Numbered from the stretch's first letter, positions 9,311 to 23,200 are shown. The stretch: DNA of 64,000 bases from Tupaia tana (GCA_026018925.1 JAKSZU010000018.1:3256920-3320919), one strand, 5' to 3'. Made by a program: numbers and translations. Notes: generated by a model from the letters alone, not told the origin.

Positions 9311-11173
9311 CTGGGGAAGAGAGAAATCCGCACTCACTCCTGTGAGGACACGCGCACCGCATTTGCTGGGTGCCGCTCCGAGGCCAGTCTGCCCTTTGCA
9401 ATGGCTCCCTTCCCGGCGCGGTGTTCGACAGCGGCCTCTGGGCCCTGGAGTCCTAGACGTGCACTCAAAGACGGATGACCGCTGCCATCCGACTCAAACC
9501 CCAGGCTCTTGGAGCTGCAGGTTTAAAGCAGGAGTGCTCCGGGACCAGCAGTTAGTGTAATGGCTATGTCGCTGGACTCCCATGTAGTCGACCGCAGTTC
9601 AAGTCCCGGACCCGGTGGCTTAAAACTCACGCCGGGCACGTGTGCGTGCCCACCCAAGATCTCGAGAGGAGAATGGAGGAGAAGGGATTGCGGCGTGACC
9701 ATCCCACCGGGGGGTGATTTCTCGCTTTCTGTCTCTCTCTGTCTGGTGAGCGCACATGCCCTATAGCAAAAACCTCTCAAAAAGAAAAAAAAAAAAAAAA
9801 GCAGGACTGCTCCGAGACCCGAACCCGATGGACCAGGCTAGGAGCGCGGGATTCCTGACTGGTCTGGGGTGTGGGAAGAGTTCTTCCTCCACCCTCCTTA
9901 GCAAATCAAAGTAGGGGAGGCCGATACTGCAACGAGTAATTCCCCGAAGGGGTATGTACCTAGCACCCTGACCCTTCCCGGATCAATAATCTACGACTTA
10001 AAGATCCTTTCCTCTTTGGCCAAAACTCAGATAAGCTCAACTGATGTTGGAATTTTCCAAGACTACCAGTTGTTTTTTTTTTTTTTTTTGAGAAGTTTTT
10101 GCTATAGGGTGCGTGCGCTCGTCAGAAAGACAGAGACAGAGAGACAGAAAGCGAGAAAGCACCCCCCAGAGGGATGGCCACGCCGCAATCCTTTCTCCTC
10201 CATTCTCCTCTCCGGATCTTGGACACGCACGCACACACGCCCAGTGTGAGTTTAAGCCACCGGGTCCAGGACGCGAACCGCGGGTGACTACATGGGAGTC
10301 CAGCGACATAGCCATTACGCCAACTGCTGGCCCCTAAAACTACAACTTTTGATCTCTGAAGAGATTTCTTATTTTTTGAGAGGTTTTTGCTATAGGGCGT
10401 GTGCGCTCACCAGACAGAGAGAGAGAGACAGAGAGACAGAAAGCAGGAAATCACCCCCCTAGGGGGGATGGCCACGCTGCAATCCCTTCTCCTCCATTCT
10501 CCTCTCGGGATCTTGGGCACGCATGCACACGCGCCCGGCGTGAGTTTTAAGCCACCGTGTCCGGGACGCGAACCGCGGTCGACTACGTGGGAATCCAGTG
10601 ACACAGCCATTACGCTAACTGCTGGTTCCCAAGAGATTTCTTCTAAAACTTGTGTAAGATCTTTGCTGTGGTGAGAGCACTCGCCAGAGAGACAGGGTGA
10701 GACCCAGAACGACAGTGAGACATCACCCCCGGGGACTGCATGCCACGATCCCTTCTCCATTCTCGGGATTTTTGAGAGGCACGAACACGCACCTGGCATG
10801 AGTTTTTTTTAAAGAATTATTTTAAGTGGCAGCAGGTGGCTTGGTGGTTAATGCGATGGATTCCCACATGCCCGACCACGGTTTGAGTCTTGGACCTGGC
10901 AGCTTGCTTTCTCACTCACTCTCTCCTCCTCTCTCTCATCAAACAACAAATAAAATTGATTATCTTTTTAAAAAGTTATATTCATTTATTATCATCATCA
11001 GTATTTGATTAGAGCAAGAGACAGAGGGAAAGGGAAAGTAGCAAAGCAAGTCTCCAGGTCAGGACTTGAACTGTGGTCAGCCACGTGGAAGTCCAGCGCC
11101 TTAACCACCAAGTCACCTGTTGGCCCTACCTGGCATGTTTTAAAAAAAGAATTATTTAACTTTGTTTTAATTT

Positions 11174-11223
<50 letters not shown>

Positions 11224-14200
11224 TGAGAAAGCAAGCCATCAGGTCCAGGATTGAAACCTTGGTAGACCATGTGGGAGTCCAGCGCCCTTAACCACCATGC
11301 CATCAACTGGCCCTCTGCCTGAGTTTTAAGCCACCAGGTCTGGGACTCGAACCGTGGTTGACTACACGGGAGTCCAGAGATGTAACTGTTACACCATCTG
11401 CTGGTACCTGTTTGTTTTTGTCAGAGGGCACATGGCCTTGCGGGGGGGGGGGGGGGGGGGGGGGGAGAGGGAGAGGGAGAGGAGAGAGAGAGAGGGAGGG
11501 AGGGAGGGAGGGAGGGAGGGAGAGAAGGGAAGTGAGAAATCCCAATCCCTTCTCTACTCTCTCCTGGGGTTTTGTGCATATGTGCACAGCGCGATTTTGA
11601 AGCCACCAAGCCCAGGACCTGAACCACAGTCAGCCTGTGGGAGTCCAGCAACTTCACAGCCCACGCCGCCTCTGGCTCCAACCCAAAAGACTTCTTATAA
11701 AAGGAGAAGCGTGTAAATTCGCCACTCCGCCCGCGACCGTGCCCCCACTCACCGCCACGCTGTGGGAGAGCTGCTCGGCCGTCAGGCTGAGGCTGTAGTG
11801 CTGTGCCTCCAGCCGTCTGCACTGGGTCTGCAGCACCTGCCGCTCCAGGTTCTGCTCTGAAAGACGGACGGGAACGCATGTTCTGTGTGCCGCCCGAGCC
11901 TGGCAGGTGCTCCCTTCTCCAGCCTTCTGGCCCAGAGAGCCGCCCTCTGAGTTACAGGCCACCTGAGTTAAGGTCATTATGACACTTTTTTTTCTGTTTT
12001 CCTATGCAAACTAAGTAAATTTAACTCTGGAGTAAAGCCAAAGAGTGGAGAGTTGAAGGGCAGTTTAAGACGTACAAATTAGAAAGTAGGAGTGAATTCA
12101 TGCCCTTAAAATGTACCTTACAAAAAAGGAAGATAAGGCTGGGAGCATGGTATGTGCCTGTAATCCCAGCTACTTGGGAAGTTGAGAGAGGATTGCGAGT
12201 TCGAGGCTAGCCTGGGCAACCAAGCAAGATTCTGTCTCTCTAAAAGATTTTAATTAAATTTAAGCTGCTACGAAAGGTCCAGAATAACCTTTAATAGTAA
12301 AAATCTCAGCCTTGCCGAATCTGAAGACAGTGACTTCAGACCTTCAAGGACAGATCGTATTGTGCACCGTTTCAGAGACCCTAACAGTGCGGGGACAGTA
12401 ACATTAGCCTACTACTTCACAACTACCCCAAACTAATCAGGCCTAACAAAGACGAAACACCAGGAAAAATCGAAAGATGAAAAACAAGGTGACGGACCAC
12501 TGACGGGCATAGAAGACACTGACTTCGAACAGTTACACAGTGAACTCGGCGATGGGCGCTTTCATTTAATGTTTGTTTCACAAACAAGACGGACGCACAC
12601 CCATGCCTCTAGTTTAAAAGCCCTTGGAAACGCAGCCTAAGCAAAACAGGAGCTGCGGGACGCATCAGCTGGGATTCTCACCCAAGGGACGAACAATCGT
12701 TCGTGGTCACCAGCGGACCCGAAACCCTGAGAAGGAAACGTGTAAGTGGCACCGATGTACCCCCAAGTTAGCGTATTCAGGGGAACTGGAAATCCTGAGG
12801 TTTTGGGGGTGGAATGTAACCAAGTGACCCTAAATTCGTGGGGGAGAACCCAAGGCCAAGAGCCAGTTGGGCAGCAGCTTTGAGTCCAGCGAGCCGGTCA
12901 CAGGTCACCCTCTGGACGGGGAGGGGCTCCGCGACAGGCCGGAGGCGGGGTGGTGCTCACGGCCGGGCACGTGGCACTGAGGAGCCGGCTCAGTGTGGGG
13001 GAGGGCACTCAGGGACTCCAGAAGTCGATTCTGGAGAGGGAGAGACGCAGCGAGACTAGCTCTGCCTCACCGCACCAAGTGACACAGATGCCCTTGCACC
13101 CTCGGGCAGGGAGGGAAGCACGAGCGGGTCGCGTTCAGAAGCCCGCCACACCCCACCTGACAAACCAAGGCCGTGTCTGGTTCCGGAAGCGTGTGTGCTT
13201 CAGAGTCTCAGTTACCGCACGAGGGGTGTGAGCACTGCGCTCAAGGAAGCCCTCCACCCGGGGGAGGGGATCGAGACCCCGCCTGTGGCTGCCCGAGGCT
13301 CACTTCTAAGTATTTGGAAGGACCTTTGTAGTCACATCTTTTGAGGTGTGTGTACGCGCCAGACAGAAAGAGAAAGCCCCCCAGGAGGGACGGCCACACC
13401 ACACTCCCTTCTCCACTGCTCTCAGAATTCAGGGCACACACATGCACGTGGTGCCAACTACACCGCCAGCCACGTGAGGGCCAGCGCCTCGGCCACCAGG
13501 GGGCCTGTCTCTGTATTGTACCAGACATTCAGTAAGAGGAGGGGTCTTCAACTATTCACAGAAAAACATGGCAAGTCTGTATGGACTTCAAAAATGTGTG
13601 CACCAAAATAAAACTGTACCTCATTTCCACTTCCCGTGAGCTTTCTGGAGCCCCCTTGTGCCTGACAGAGATAGAAACTCCTAGAACGAACTGCAGGGGG
13701 TGGCAGTAACGGCCTGGGAGCTCTCGGCCACGGGGGCGCAGCTCAGTGAGGACGGAAATGCAGAGGGGCAGCTGGGGACACAGGTGCACGGGCAGGAGGG
13801 GTGTACGAGGCGGGTGCCCAGCCTTGTGCCCTGCTCTCATGGGAGATGCATCCCGAGGTACCAGTGGGGGCTTCCCCTGGACGGAGAGCCGGAACGTGCC
13901 ACCCGTCAAGAACAAGATGTTCTGGGCTCTGCCAGGCAAGGCAAGCCCTCGGTTACCGAGCCGTTGCCAAGGGCTACCTCTGGCCAAACGCTCACCAAAC
14001 CGCAGAGTGAAGCAGACCGAGGACGTGACGGGCACACTAAACAGAGCAGTCTCTGCAGTGGGACCTGTCACCAGCCACCAGGTGTGAGGCAGAGCCAGGT
14101 GCCACCAGGCCGGGCACGGGCTGGGTGTTGGCTAATCAGCACACGGGCTCACTTTCTAGCATGCTCTTCGGGGGCTGGGCAAGATCAGGCCAGCAGGGCC

Positions 14201-17200
14201 TTATCTGGGAGCCAGGCTGACCGCGACAGGTGCGCACAGCGTCACAACACCCAACATCCCCAGTGAGAATGGCTGCAGGTCTGAACCAGAAGTCACCACG
14301 AGAAGCCTGGGCCCTGCAGAAGCCAGAGGACACACGCCTTCTGGTCTCCCTACCTGGCTGTGCCCCAAGAAACCCAGGTCGGGGTCATGGCTCAGGAAGT
14401 CCCCAAGGGCAGCACAAGTCCTGCTCAAACTGCTGTCCGGGCCTCTGCAAACCCACCGCCCAGCCCCCAGCCCTGGACACCTCTCCCTCCACGCTGGGTA
14501 CCTTCTATGTGTTCCTGGTAAGCTTCAAAGACTGCTTCAATCCCTTGCCACTTGTGCCTGGGGGCTTCGTCGTCCTCCTCCTCGTCGTCCTCACAGTCCT
14601 CTCCTGAGTCCCGGTCCGCCTCCTGCGTGGACGGGCCCTTCCTCAAGGCCGGAGGCTCCTGCTGCCCGTTGTGCGGGGGCAGAGGGACCCGGCTAGAGGC
14701 CTGCAGCTCAGGGATGTTGTAGTGGACGGCCGTGTCGACCTTGTGGTTCTGCTCCGCAGACAGCACGGCCACGCTCCCTGGGGGACGACGGGCTCACGTC
14801 AGTGGAGGGGACACGCCCGGGCGCCCCAAGCCCTCTGGGCCACAGATGGCCCCCTGAGTTCCTGTCAGTCTGTACACACAGTTCACCTCCGTGCTGGGAT
14901 TTCTTTGTGGGATCACCCTGGGTCTACACAGCAAGAGCCCCCTGCTGGCGAAGCACGGACAGCACAGCTCCCTGGCACAGCCGGGGTCTGCTCTCCGCCA
15001 GGGGCAGCTGGCCGTGACCTGGGAGTTGGGCACGGAGCAGCCCCTGAGCGCAGCCCAGTCTGTCACGCTGCTGCCAGGCACCCCGTGGAGGGGAGGGCCA
15101 GCGCCCTCCACATCTGCTCAGAACGTGTCCACCTTGAAAAGGGATTCACATAAAGCTGTGATGAAAAGCCAACGAGGCATCCCTACCGACTGGGGGAGTG
15201 TCTTTCTCAGCCACTGCCAACGCCAGCGCCCACCCGTTTTCTCTCCGTCGCAGACGCTGCGCGGTGTCAGGGCCGGGTGTCAGCGAGGGCTGGCTGCCAC
15301 TCGGCAGTTACTGCGCGGGCAGTGAGCACACAGCTTGGCAGGATAGCGAGATGTTTTCTCTGGGCTATCTGAGCTTACAGGAATTCACTGCACACTCAAC
15401 AGCTACCTCATTGTTCAAGATTTTTTGTGATCAGCTCCAACTTGTGGCACATCAGGAATAAAACACAGTAGCTCCCAGCAAAAGGTAGAAACTCAGGTGC
15501 AGGCCCGAGGGCCCAGGGCAGTGGACACGCACCCATGGGTCGGGGCAACACCAGGTGAGTCCCAGGGGGAGCTCGGAGTGCACTCTCTGTAGCTGCAGGG
15601 GCCCTGCAGCTGCCAGCGGTGCCCGAGCTCAGCATCACTGACCTCAGACATCACCTTTGCTAAACGTCCTGGAGGGAGGGCCACAGACAGCAGGGCCGGG
15701 TCCCCTCACCAGGAGCCTGAGGGAACTGGAGGTCCTTGGGCCCTGCCCTGACCCTGGGCCTGCTGGGCAGTGATGCTGGAGGGGGCGGTCGTGGCACCTG
15801 CGGCTGAGTGGATGAGCCTGTGGCCACGGGGAGCGGCCGTTACCTTTGTGCTTCTGCAGAGCCTGCTGGGTGGACTGCAGCACAGACTCATGGAACTGAT
15901 GTGCAAACTCTTCCGCCATGAAGGGCTCCCACGGCTTGCTCTTCCCGTTGATGCTGTGGGACAGCGGCACGGGAACGTCCTTGGACGCTGCTCCCCGGAT
16001 GTGATGGAGCATGCTCAGACTCTTCTTGCCCCCGGGGGCCTCGCTCAGCCTGACCTTCTCACCGCTGGTAGGAGCTGCTTCTTGGACTCGTGGTAGCTCC
16101 TGGGCCCGGGGCTGGCTCCCAGGTTCCCCGGCCTTTGGGACTTCGGACAAAGCAGCAGCGACACCCACAGGCTTGTCTGCGTCCAGGGAGGCTTGCTGTG
16201 TGGCTGGCTCTTTGGGAGACAGAAAGCGAAGGTAAACGTTAAGAGCTGCAAGCGAACGGGCTGAGTGTCCAGCACGACCCTGGGCTCTAGAGCTGAACCA
16301 CAGACTTAACGCAGAGAACCAACGCTTGGGGGCGGCTGCTTAGCCATGGTGCTGCATCTGCGGATGGCACTGCGTCCGGCAGCGAGTCCACCCTTGAAAG
16401 GAGCCCGAGGCGACATCCGAGGAGAAGCAGGTCAGGAGGAAGTAGCGGGTTGCTTCGGGTCTCGCAGAGGGAGGGAGTTACCTAGCCCAGCTAAACCAGA
16501 AAGCTCACGAGGTGCTGCACCGACTCCTCCCTTCACTTGACGGAAAGGGTCGATCAGACAGGTACAGAGGATGCGCAAAGCCAGGAGCTGGCGAGGCCCG
16601 GGAGGCAGACGAGAAGGCAGAGACGCAGAAGAGGAGCGCCAGGACAGGAGGCCGGCAGCGGGGCGAAGCCACGGGACAAAGGCCTGAAGAGTGTCCTTCC
16701 TGGGCCAGCGCTTCAGTGGCTCAGCCACCACTGGCCTGGCGTCCTCAGGAGGCCCTGGGCCATGGCTGAGGGAGGGTGACCCCGGACAGAGCCCGCGGGA
16801 GCCGGGACCCTCCCCATAACTCCGAGCCTGCCTCTAACTACGCCGCAGTCAAGGGCACTCGTAGGCCGCTGCGTGACTGCAGTGTGTGCACGAGGGACAG
16901 GGAGCAGCACGTCTCCGGGAGGTCACGATGAAGACCTTGAGTGGTTGCCTCTGCCGCCAGCCCGGGTGACAGTCCTGGGTGGTGGCGGATGGGGCTGTCC
17001 TTCCCTTACCACTCAGAGAGACGGCAGGACTGTCCCTCGGAGAGTGTGTGGAGTCCGCCGGCGCATGTGCCTTCTGCTTCAGGGCACGGAGCATTTCAAC
17101 AAGCCTCTCTGTGTCTATGAGAAAAGCAGCCTGAAATTAACGAGGCAGGTGCACCGTCTGAGCAAGAAGGCAAGTGGGATTCTGGCCCGCTGTGGCTGGC

Positions 17201-20200
17201 AGGTGTGCGCACTTAAACCAAGGAAAGCCACGCCAGCGCCGCGGGACAAGTGCGTGCCTGAAAGGAGCCCAGATTCCTCTCAGCTTTCACTACAGAACGT
17301 TTCGGACGCCTTCCAGAGAGCTGTGCGCGATGATTACAGCTGGGTGAGCATCCTGTCACCACGGTCTTCTGCAGTGACTTCCAAGAGGAGACGGAAAGGT
17401 GGCCCCGGCCCTGCGCCTGGCCTCGGCAGCACGTGCTCCTCTCGCACCACTCCTGGCACCAGGGTACAAGCCTGGGCTCACAGTCCTTTTCTGGAATGTG
17501 CCGTGGACCGCAGATGTCCATGCCGTGGACTCCGGCCTCAGCGGTGTTGCTCACTGGCTCTCAAACTCAGGTGGCCACACTGCCACGGGTTCTTCTAGAT
17601 GGTCAGCCAGGTAAAAAGATGCTTTTTTGCCAACAAAACTGCACGTTTCTAGGGATTTGTGCTGGCAAGCGGGGCGCCACTAGCTCTCGAAAGGAACGAA
17701 GACTCGGCTTCCGCACAGAAAAGCTGCTGTGCCCCGTAAGGACACTGCTGAGTGATGACGAGACCGAGGGTGCTTTCGACCTGCCTTCTCTTTCTCCCAG
17801 AGGGGGCCGGGGTCTGCGACGGGACAGGGGCACAAGGAGGGTGCCGCCCGCACGTGCAGGCAGGCTGAGGGAGCAGGGAGCCCACAGACGTGTGCGGCTG
17901 CACCGTGGGCTGCTCTGGCACTGCCAAGGTGGCCGGCAGGCCTGGAAGCAGCGCCCAGGGCAAGCTGTCTACTCAGCGAGGGCTGGCTCTGCCTGGCGGC
18001 ACCCGGGCCTCCCCCACAAGGACACGCAGCCCAGCGGGCCACACGCAGTCCATCCAGAGAAAGCAGCCTTCACCTTGCGAGCTTGGAACGCCTGGGGACA
18101 GGGGACTGCCCACTGCCAGGGGAGCGCAGGGACTGGCTTCTCAGGCTCTCAGAGGGTGGATGACAAGGGCAGGTGGTAGCTCAAGACAGGCTTTACGTGT
18201 GGAAGGAATGCCACCGAGTGTTCGGGTCTGCCCGGGACGCATGGGAGTAACAGGCTTTCAGGGGAAAGCACTTCAGAGCCAGGCGTGGTGGCTGACAGTA
18301 ACCAAGGGCCACCTGGGCTGGTCGCCCGGGAGGGTCAGGCGTACAGACCCTGTGCTCTCCAAGGCAGAGGGCGGTAGGGCCCTGCCCACGGCCTGGGAGC
18401 CGCCCTGTGAGGAGAGCCGGGACGGAGAGAAGCCCAGTGCCGAGGGACGGGCAGGCCCCGCGGCTTCGGGAGCACCCTGTCCCGCCAGGCCCTACCTTTC
18501 CTCTTCTCGGCGCTGATGTGGGCGAGGTTGAAGATGGTGAGGAACCTCTTCTTCTCCTCGAAGTTGGGGCTGTTGTTCATCTCATCGGGGCTGTAGCGGG
18601 TGGACAGGGCCAGCCTGGGTGAAGGCGTCTGTCGCTTACTCTGCACCGTCGGGGGCGACGGGCTTCTCTCTCGCAGCATCCGCCGCCGCTTCCTCCGCTT
18701 CTGGGCCACCAGCTCCTCCTTCTGCTGTTGGGTGGTCAAGCCAAAAAGTTGCAAAAACTCTAGCTTCTAGATCAGAAAAGAGAACAAAGGAGTTTGAAAC
18801 CACCACGAGTGTGCGTCCTGCCCTGGGGCCCTCCTGGGGTCCTCGAAGTCTGTGCGCGGCCATCCCTGTGCCAGGCGGCGGGGAGCTCGGGTGGGCTGAG
18901 GTGGCTGTGGACAGACTGTGGCGGGAGCCTGAGAGAGCCCCGCGAGGGCGTGATGGACTCGGGGTGCAAGAGCGGGGGGCAGGGCCAGCCGTGGGGCCGA
19001 AGCCCAACCCCTAGCGCGTGGCGGTGAGGCCCCGATACCTCTGAGGACGTGTCCAGCTTGAGGGGCGGCTGCTCGGCCACGCAGCGGAGGTGGGCCCGGA
19101 CCTCCTCCTCATCACTCTCGTCATAGGAGTCATCGAGGTCGTAGTAGTACCCTGACGGCAGAGGGGTCGTGCTGAGCCCGGCAGGAGACGCCAGCTCGGG
19201 GACCGCCTGTGCCGTGCCCCGAGATCTGCACTGACCCCAACCCTCGGGCTGTCCAGGGGTGGCAGGTGCCGGGCTTCCCCAGGCCCACGGTCCTTGGCCT
19301 GACTCCAACCCGCCTTCCTCCGCAGGGACCATTCAGTGCGTAGGCTGGGGCCGTGTCCCTGGCGACAGGAGGCTGCCGTGGCCACCTGGGCCCATACCTG
19401 GCAGGGCCAGGCAGACAGGCCCCATTGCCTCAAAGGCAGACACCAGCAGAGTCCTGCCCTCCCCAGGAGGCCAGTGGGGAAGAACCCTGGCTGGGCCCTG
19501 GGTCTGGTGGAGACCAGCCACCCGGGAAGCCTCACCTCTACCCTGGCTCCTGGCTGAGCTCAGTGTGGGCAGAACCGGACCCCAGCAGGAGGGCTGGGCT
19601 CCCAGGGAAGCCCTCAATGTCTGCCAAAGGCCTGGGCCCTGCTTCCTGCTGGGGTGCAGGCGGGGCTGGCTCCGCCCTTTCAGCCCACCAGCAGGCAAGC
19701 CTGACCCCTGCGCTGCCCGGGTGGTGCCGGGTGGTGCCAGGTGCTGCCCTCTACTCCCCCAGCCACCGACGGCGGCCCCACACGCGGAGGCCCTGCGGGG
19801 GAGACCACTGTGCTGCCGCTGTTCCCCCATGCCGCACTATCAATATTTAAAGCCATCTTATCAGCCTCTACTCATCACTTATTAATCACGCGTGTCTGCA
19901 GAACGGTTGTCAGACAGGCTTTGATTTGGCTTTTCGCGGTAGGGTGCGCGGGGGCCGGTCCACTCTCGGCACTGCGGTCAGGTCCCTGTGCAGAGGCCAG
20001 GGACCTACCACCTGGGAGGGGCTCTGAAAACCCGGCAGCAGGTGCAAGCATGGGGGAGAGGGTGAACCGTGGCATTCCAGCTCCCTGTCCCTGTAAGCTC
20101 CCGTCCCGGGAGGCCAGACCTTTCTCCTGGGCCTCTCGCCGCCTGCGCTCCTCCAGGTCCAGCTTGCTGACGAGCCTCCGCCGCTGCTGCAGGAACTCGT

Positions 20201-23200
20201 CGTAGACGTAGGCGGAGTCGGCCCGCGGCGCCTGGTGCCGGCAGGGCGAGCTGGGCTTCAGGGGCCCACTGAGCTCGGCAAAGGGGGCTGCCTGCGGGAG
20301 GGAGGCCCGCTGCTGGCCCAGGGCGGTCTGCGTGGACTTCTCCAGCTCAGCCAGGAAGGGCCCGGGCCCGTGGGGGAAGGCCTGGTGCTCCAAGCTCCCC
20401 GCCTCCCGCGGCGGCGCGTACTTGTCCAGGGGCGCGGCCTCGCGCTTCCGGGGCCCCTCATCCGCCTTCTCCGGGCAGTAGACCCGCTCCACCTTCACCA
20501 GTGGCACGGCGGCCTGCCGGCCCGGCTCGAACGTGGCTGGGTGGCTTTGCAGGGGGTGGCTCTCGGCCCGCCGCGTCTCCAGGGTGCTGTCCATCAGGGA
20601 CACCGGGTTCCAGAGGGCTGTGGGTACAGTGTGATGCTGGGGCTTGGGTGAGATGAGAGGCGGCGGCCCACCAAAGTGCTGCGGCGGGTCCCGGCTGCCT
20701 GCCTCGTGCCGGTTCGGTCCTGGCCTAGGGAGTGAGTAGACCGACCTGTCAGTCGGGGAGAGCAGCACCGCCAGCACCCCGGGCTCCCCGGCTGCCCGCC
20801 CCTCGGACGGCCACACAGGCCCCTCAGAGATCCAGGCTGGAGGCTCCCGACACGGGGTGCGGGTGGCCCACTCCATCCTGGGCCAGGCCAGCTCTGCCCT
20901 CTAGGGGCTTCCACCTGCTCCTGGGAGCTCCCAGGGAAGGCCCTCGCCTGTGTCTCCCATGTGCCCGGTGCTGGCACACCCGAGGGGCTCCTGTCCAGCA
21001 CAGTGACGGTGGGGCGGTGCCACTGTGGTTGCCGTGTCCCTCCACAAATACGGTGACCACACGTGGGTGCAGCTGAGGCCCCAGCATCAGCGACACCCAG
21101 GGGGCCCACCTGGCAAGGAGAGGACCGAGGGGTCCCCACCTGCGGCCGTGCACTACACGGAGGCTTTGCCTCAGGGCCGGCCTGGCGTATTTCGCACCGA
21201 GGGGCTAGTGTGGCTGTTGTTTCCCAAAGCCTGTCATTTGTGAAAGTAATTTTAAGGAAGACAAAGCTACAGGCTGCTTGGACTCACGCTGCCCAGTAGC
21301 CCAGAGCAAAGTCTGAGGAGGAAGGGGAGGCCCTGCACTCGGACTCCCCTGCCTGGCCAGGACGAGGGGAAGAGGGCTGCTCAGACACAGCTGCCGAGGC
21401 TGCTCTTCACTGGGCAGGCGCTGGACTACGGACCAGGCTGTGCCTCTGAGCAGGACAGGACTGTCCTCAGTCCCTGGCAGAGGAATGCAGCCGTCAGCAG
21501 GTTGCACACCTGTGCCACGCTGCGCATGGGTTCTAGCCTGGAACACGGCCCCTCGGAGCGTGGAGCCCACGGTGCCGCTGGCGCAGGAGTGCAGCCACCA
21601 GCACAGCAGCTGAGCCCCTGCCTGTCCCACGCGGGCTGGACGGGCTCACGGCCCTGGGGAGCCCTGAGACAGATGCCCTAGGAGGCACTACACGACTTCA
21701 TCAGGTGACACCCGCCCTGTCCTCTGGGTGTCACATGAATCATGGGGGAGAAGGCAGGGGGACCCCACTCCAGGTGAGCTGGGCAGGGCAGGCTGCGGGG
21801 AGACCCAGGACAACAGCCACGACTCACGGCCAGTCACCCCACTGGCTGCACTAGCCCCCTCAACACCCGGCCCAGAAATGGGAGGGCAGGGACACTGCCA
21901 ACTGCCAAGTGGCTCTGTCCAGCCCCAGGACCCCCCTGCCCCTCACTATCAGCTCCTCCAGTCGCTCCCACTGAAGGGTCCACGTGAAGCACGCGGTTCA
22001 CGGAGGACCTTGGTCCCAGCTGGCTCTGCCAGTGCACTGCATGCCCTGGGCAGCAGGGGCCCTCCGCAGAGCCTCAGCTCCTCGCGGCCGCAGGACCATC
22101 CCGCCCACAGCAGAATGCCCGCCAACGCCAGCTGGAACGACCCGGGATGCAGACGCGCCGCCCCTTCCTTCCCCGTCCCCGCCGGGCACACCTGGCGCTC
22201 TCGGGCCTGTGCTCCGCCTCCGTGGGCACCGGGGGCCGGCCCATGTCCAGGTGCTGCTCTAGCACTTGCTGCCGGAACTCCGACACCTGCGACTGCCGGT
22301 CCTCCTTCTCCTGCCGCAGCCGCCGCTGCCGCGCCAGCCACTTCTCCTCCTCGTTGGTGCGCTGGATGAGCAGGGCCGTGGCTGCGCTGCTGCCCGGCAG
22401 GGAGAAGATGCCGTGGCTGGAGATGAGGCTGGGCACAGGGTGGTGCGGGGCTGGCGTGGGGTGCAGAGGGTGCTGCACGGGCTTGGGTGCCTGCAGGCCC
22501 GCCTCCTTCAGCTTCTCTGTGGGACAGACATACAGTCACGGCTGGCCTTGGCATGCCCGGCCCACGCCCCTGCCCTGCCTGCTCTCTGCTTCCGTCTGCA
22601 AAGGCCAGAGCCACGACAGCCACACCAGGCCTTGAGGCAGCTCTCGGCAGTCTCATCCCCAGAGAGAAAGGCTGTGGCCAGCTGGCACCACCTGCACTAC
22701 CAAGGTCTGGCCGGCTGGCTCCCAAGGGGTAGTCCCTCGCTCACAGGTGATATCGCCAGTTGTGAAGCGAAGCCACCGTCAGAAGCTAGGCTGCAGCTGC
22801 CACAGGACATGTGGACACCACCTTTCCTGCACCTGGGCTTCCCTCACTGCCGCTCACCTCTTAAAAATGAGGGGTGCCCTCCACCCACCGCATCTGCACC
22901 GGCCCCTGCCTTCTCCCCCAGCCCACGTCCATGCCACCGTGATGTGGCCGTGCCAGGAGCCCTCGAGCCCCGGGAACTGGCAAGCGCTGCGGACTCGGGC
23001 CATCCTGGAGAGCCAGTGGTCAGAGCCCACCAGCACACACTGTCCACCGGGCCAGCAAGGTACCTGCTCGTGTCGGGGTCAGCTGCTCCGAGGGCTTGAC
23101 CCGCTCCTCGGGCACGTGGCTACGCAGCGCGTGCAGCTCGGCCACAGGCAGGAAGGCGGGCTCCAGCGCCTTAGCGGCCAGCAGCTCCTTCTCTCGGGCC

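Larger units (their letters stand above)
11857..14501 (-). other. GSE1: GSE1 intron 14
   Basis: It contains the 7SL-type SINE at 12134 and a diverged tRNA SINE at 13336. The rest (12260-13330 and 13510-14500) is unique sequence in which I see no exon or RNA gene. Confidence 0.7.
14778..18495 (-). other. GSE1: GSE1 introns 13, 12 and 11 (excluding exons 12-13)
   Basis: Intron 13 is 14778-15843, intron 12 is 16210-17009 and intron 11 is 17115-18495. All are SINE-free, GC-rich unique sequence. The long forward ORFs at 16873-17598 and 17433-18179 show no recognisable protein and are taken as chance ORFs in GC-rich DNA. Confidence 0.65.

Noticed and set aside
14560-14610. Trinucleotide (CTC/GTC) microsatellite as an independent repeat
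   Set aside because: It is the coding DNA of the GSE1 acidic run in exon 14, so it is already explained.
16873-18179. Forward ORFs of 241 and 248 aa in GSE1 introns 11-12
   Set aside because: One runs antisense across GSE1 exon 12, and the translations lack any recognisable motif.
18277-18345. Second 7SL-type SINE (AGCCAGGCGTGGTGGCTGAC)
   Set aside because: Only about 18 nt resemble the 7SL 5' end. The CCTGTAATCCCAGC and GAGTTCGAG blocks are absent, so it may be chance or a very decayed fragment.
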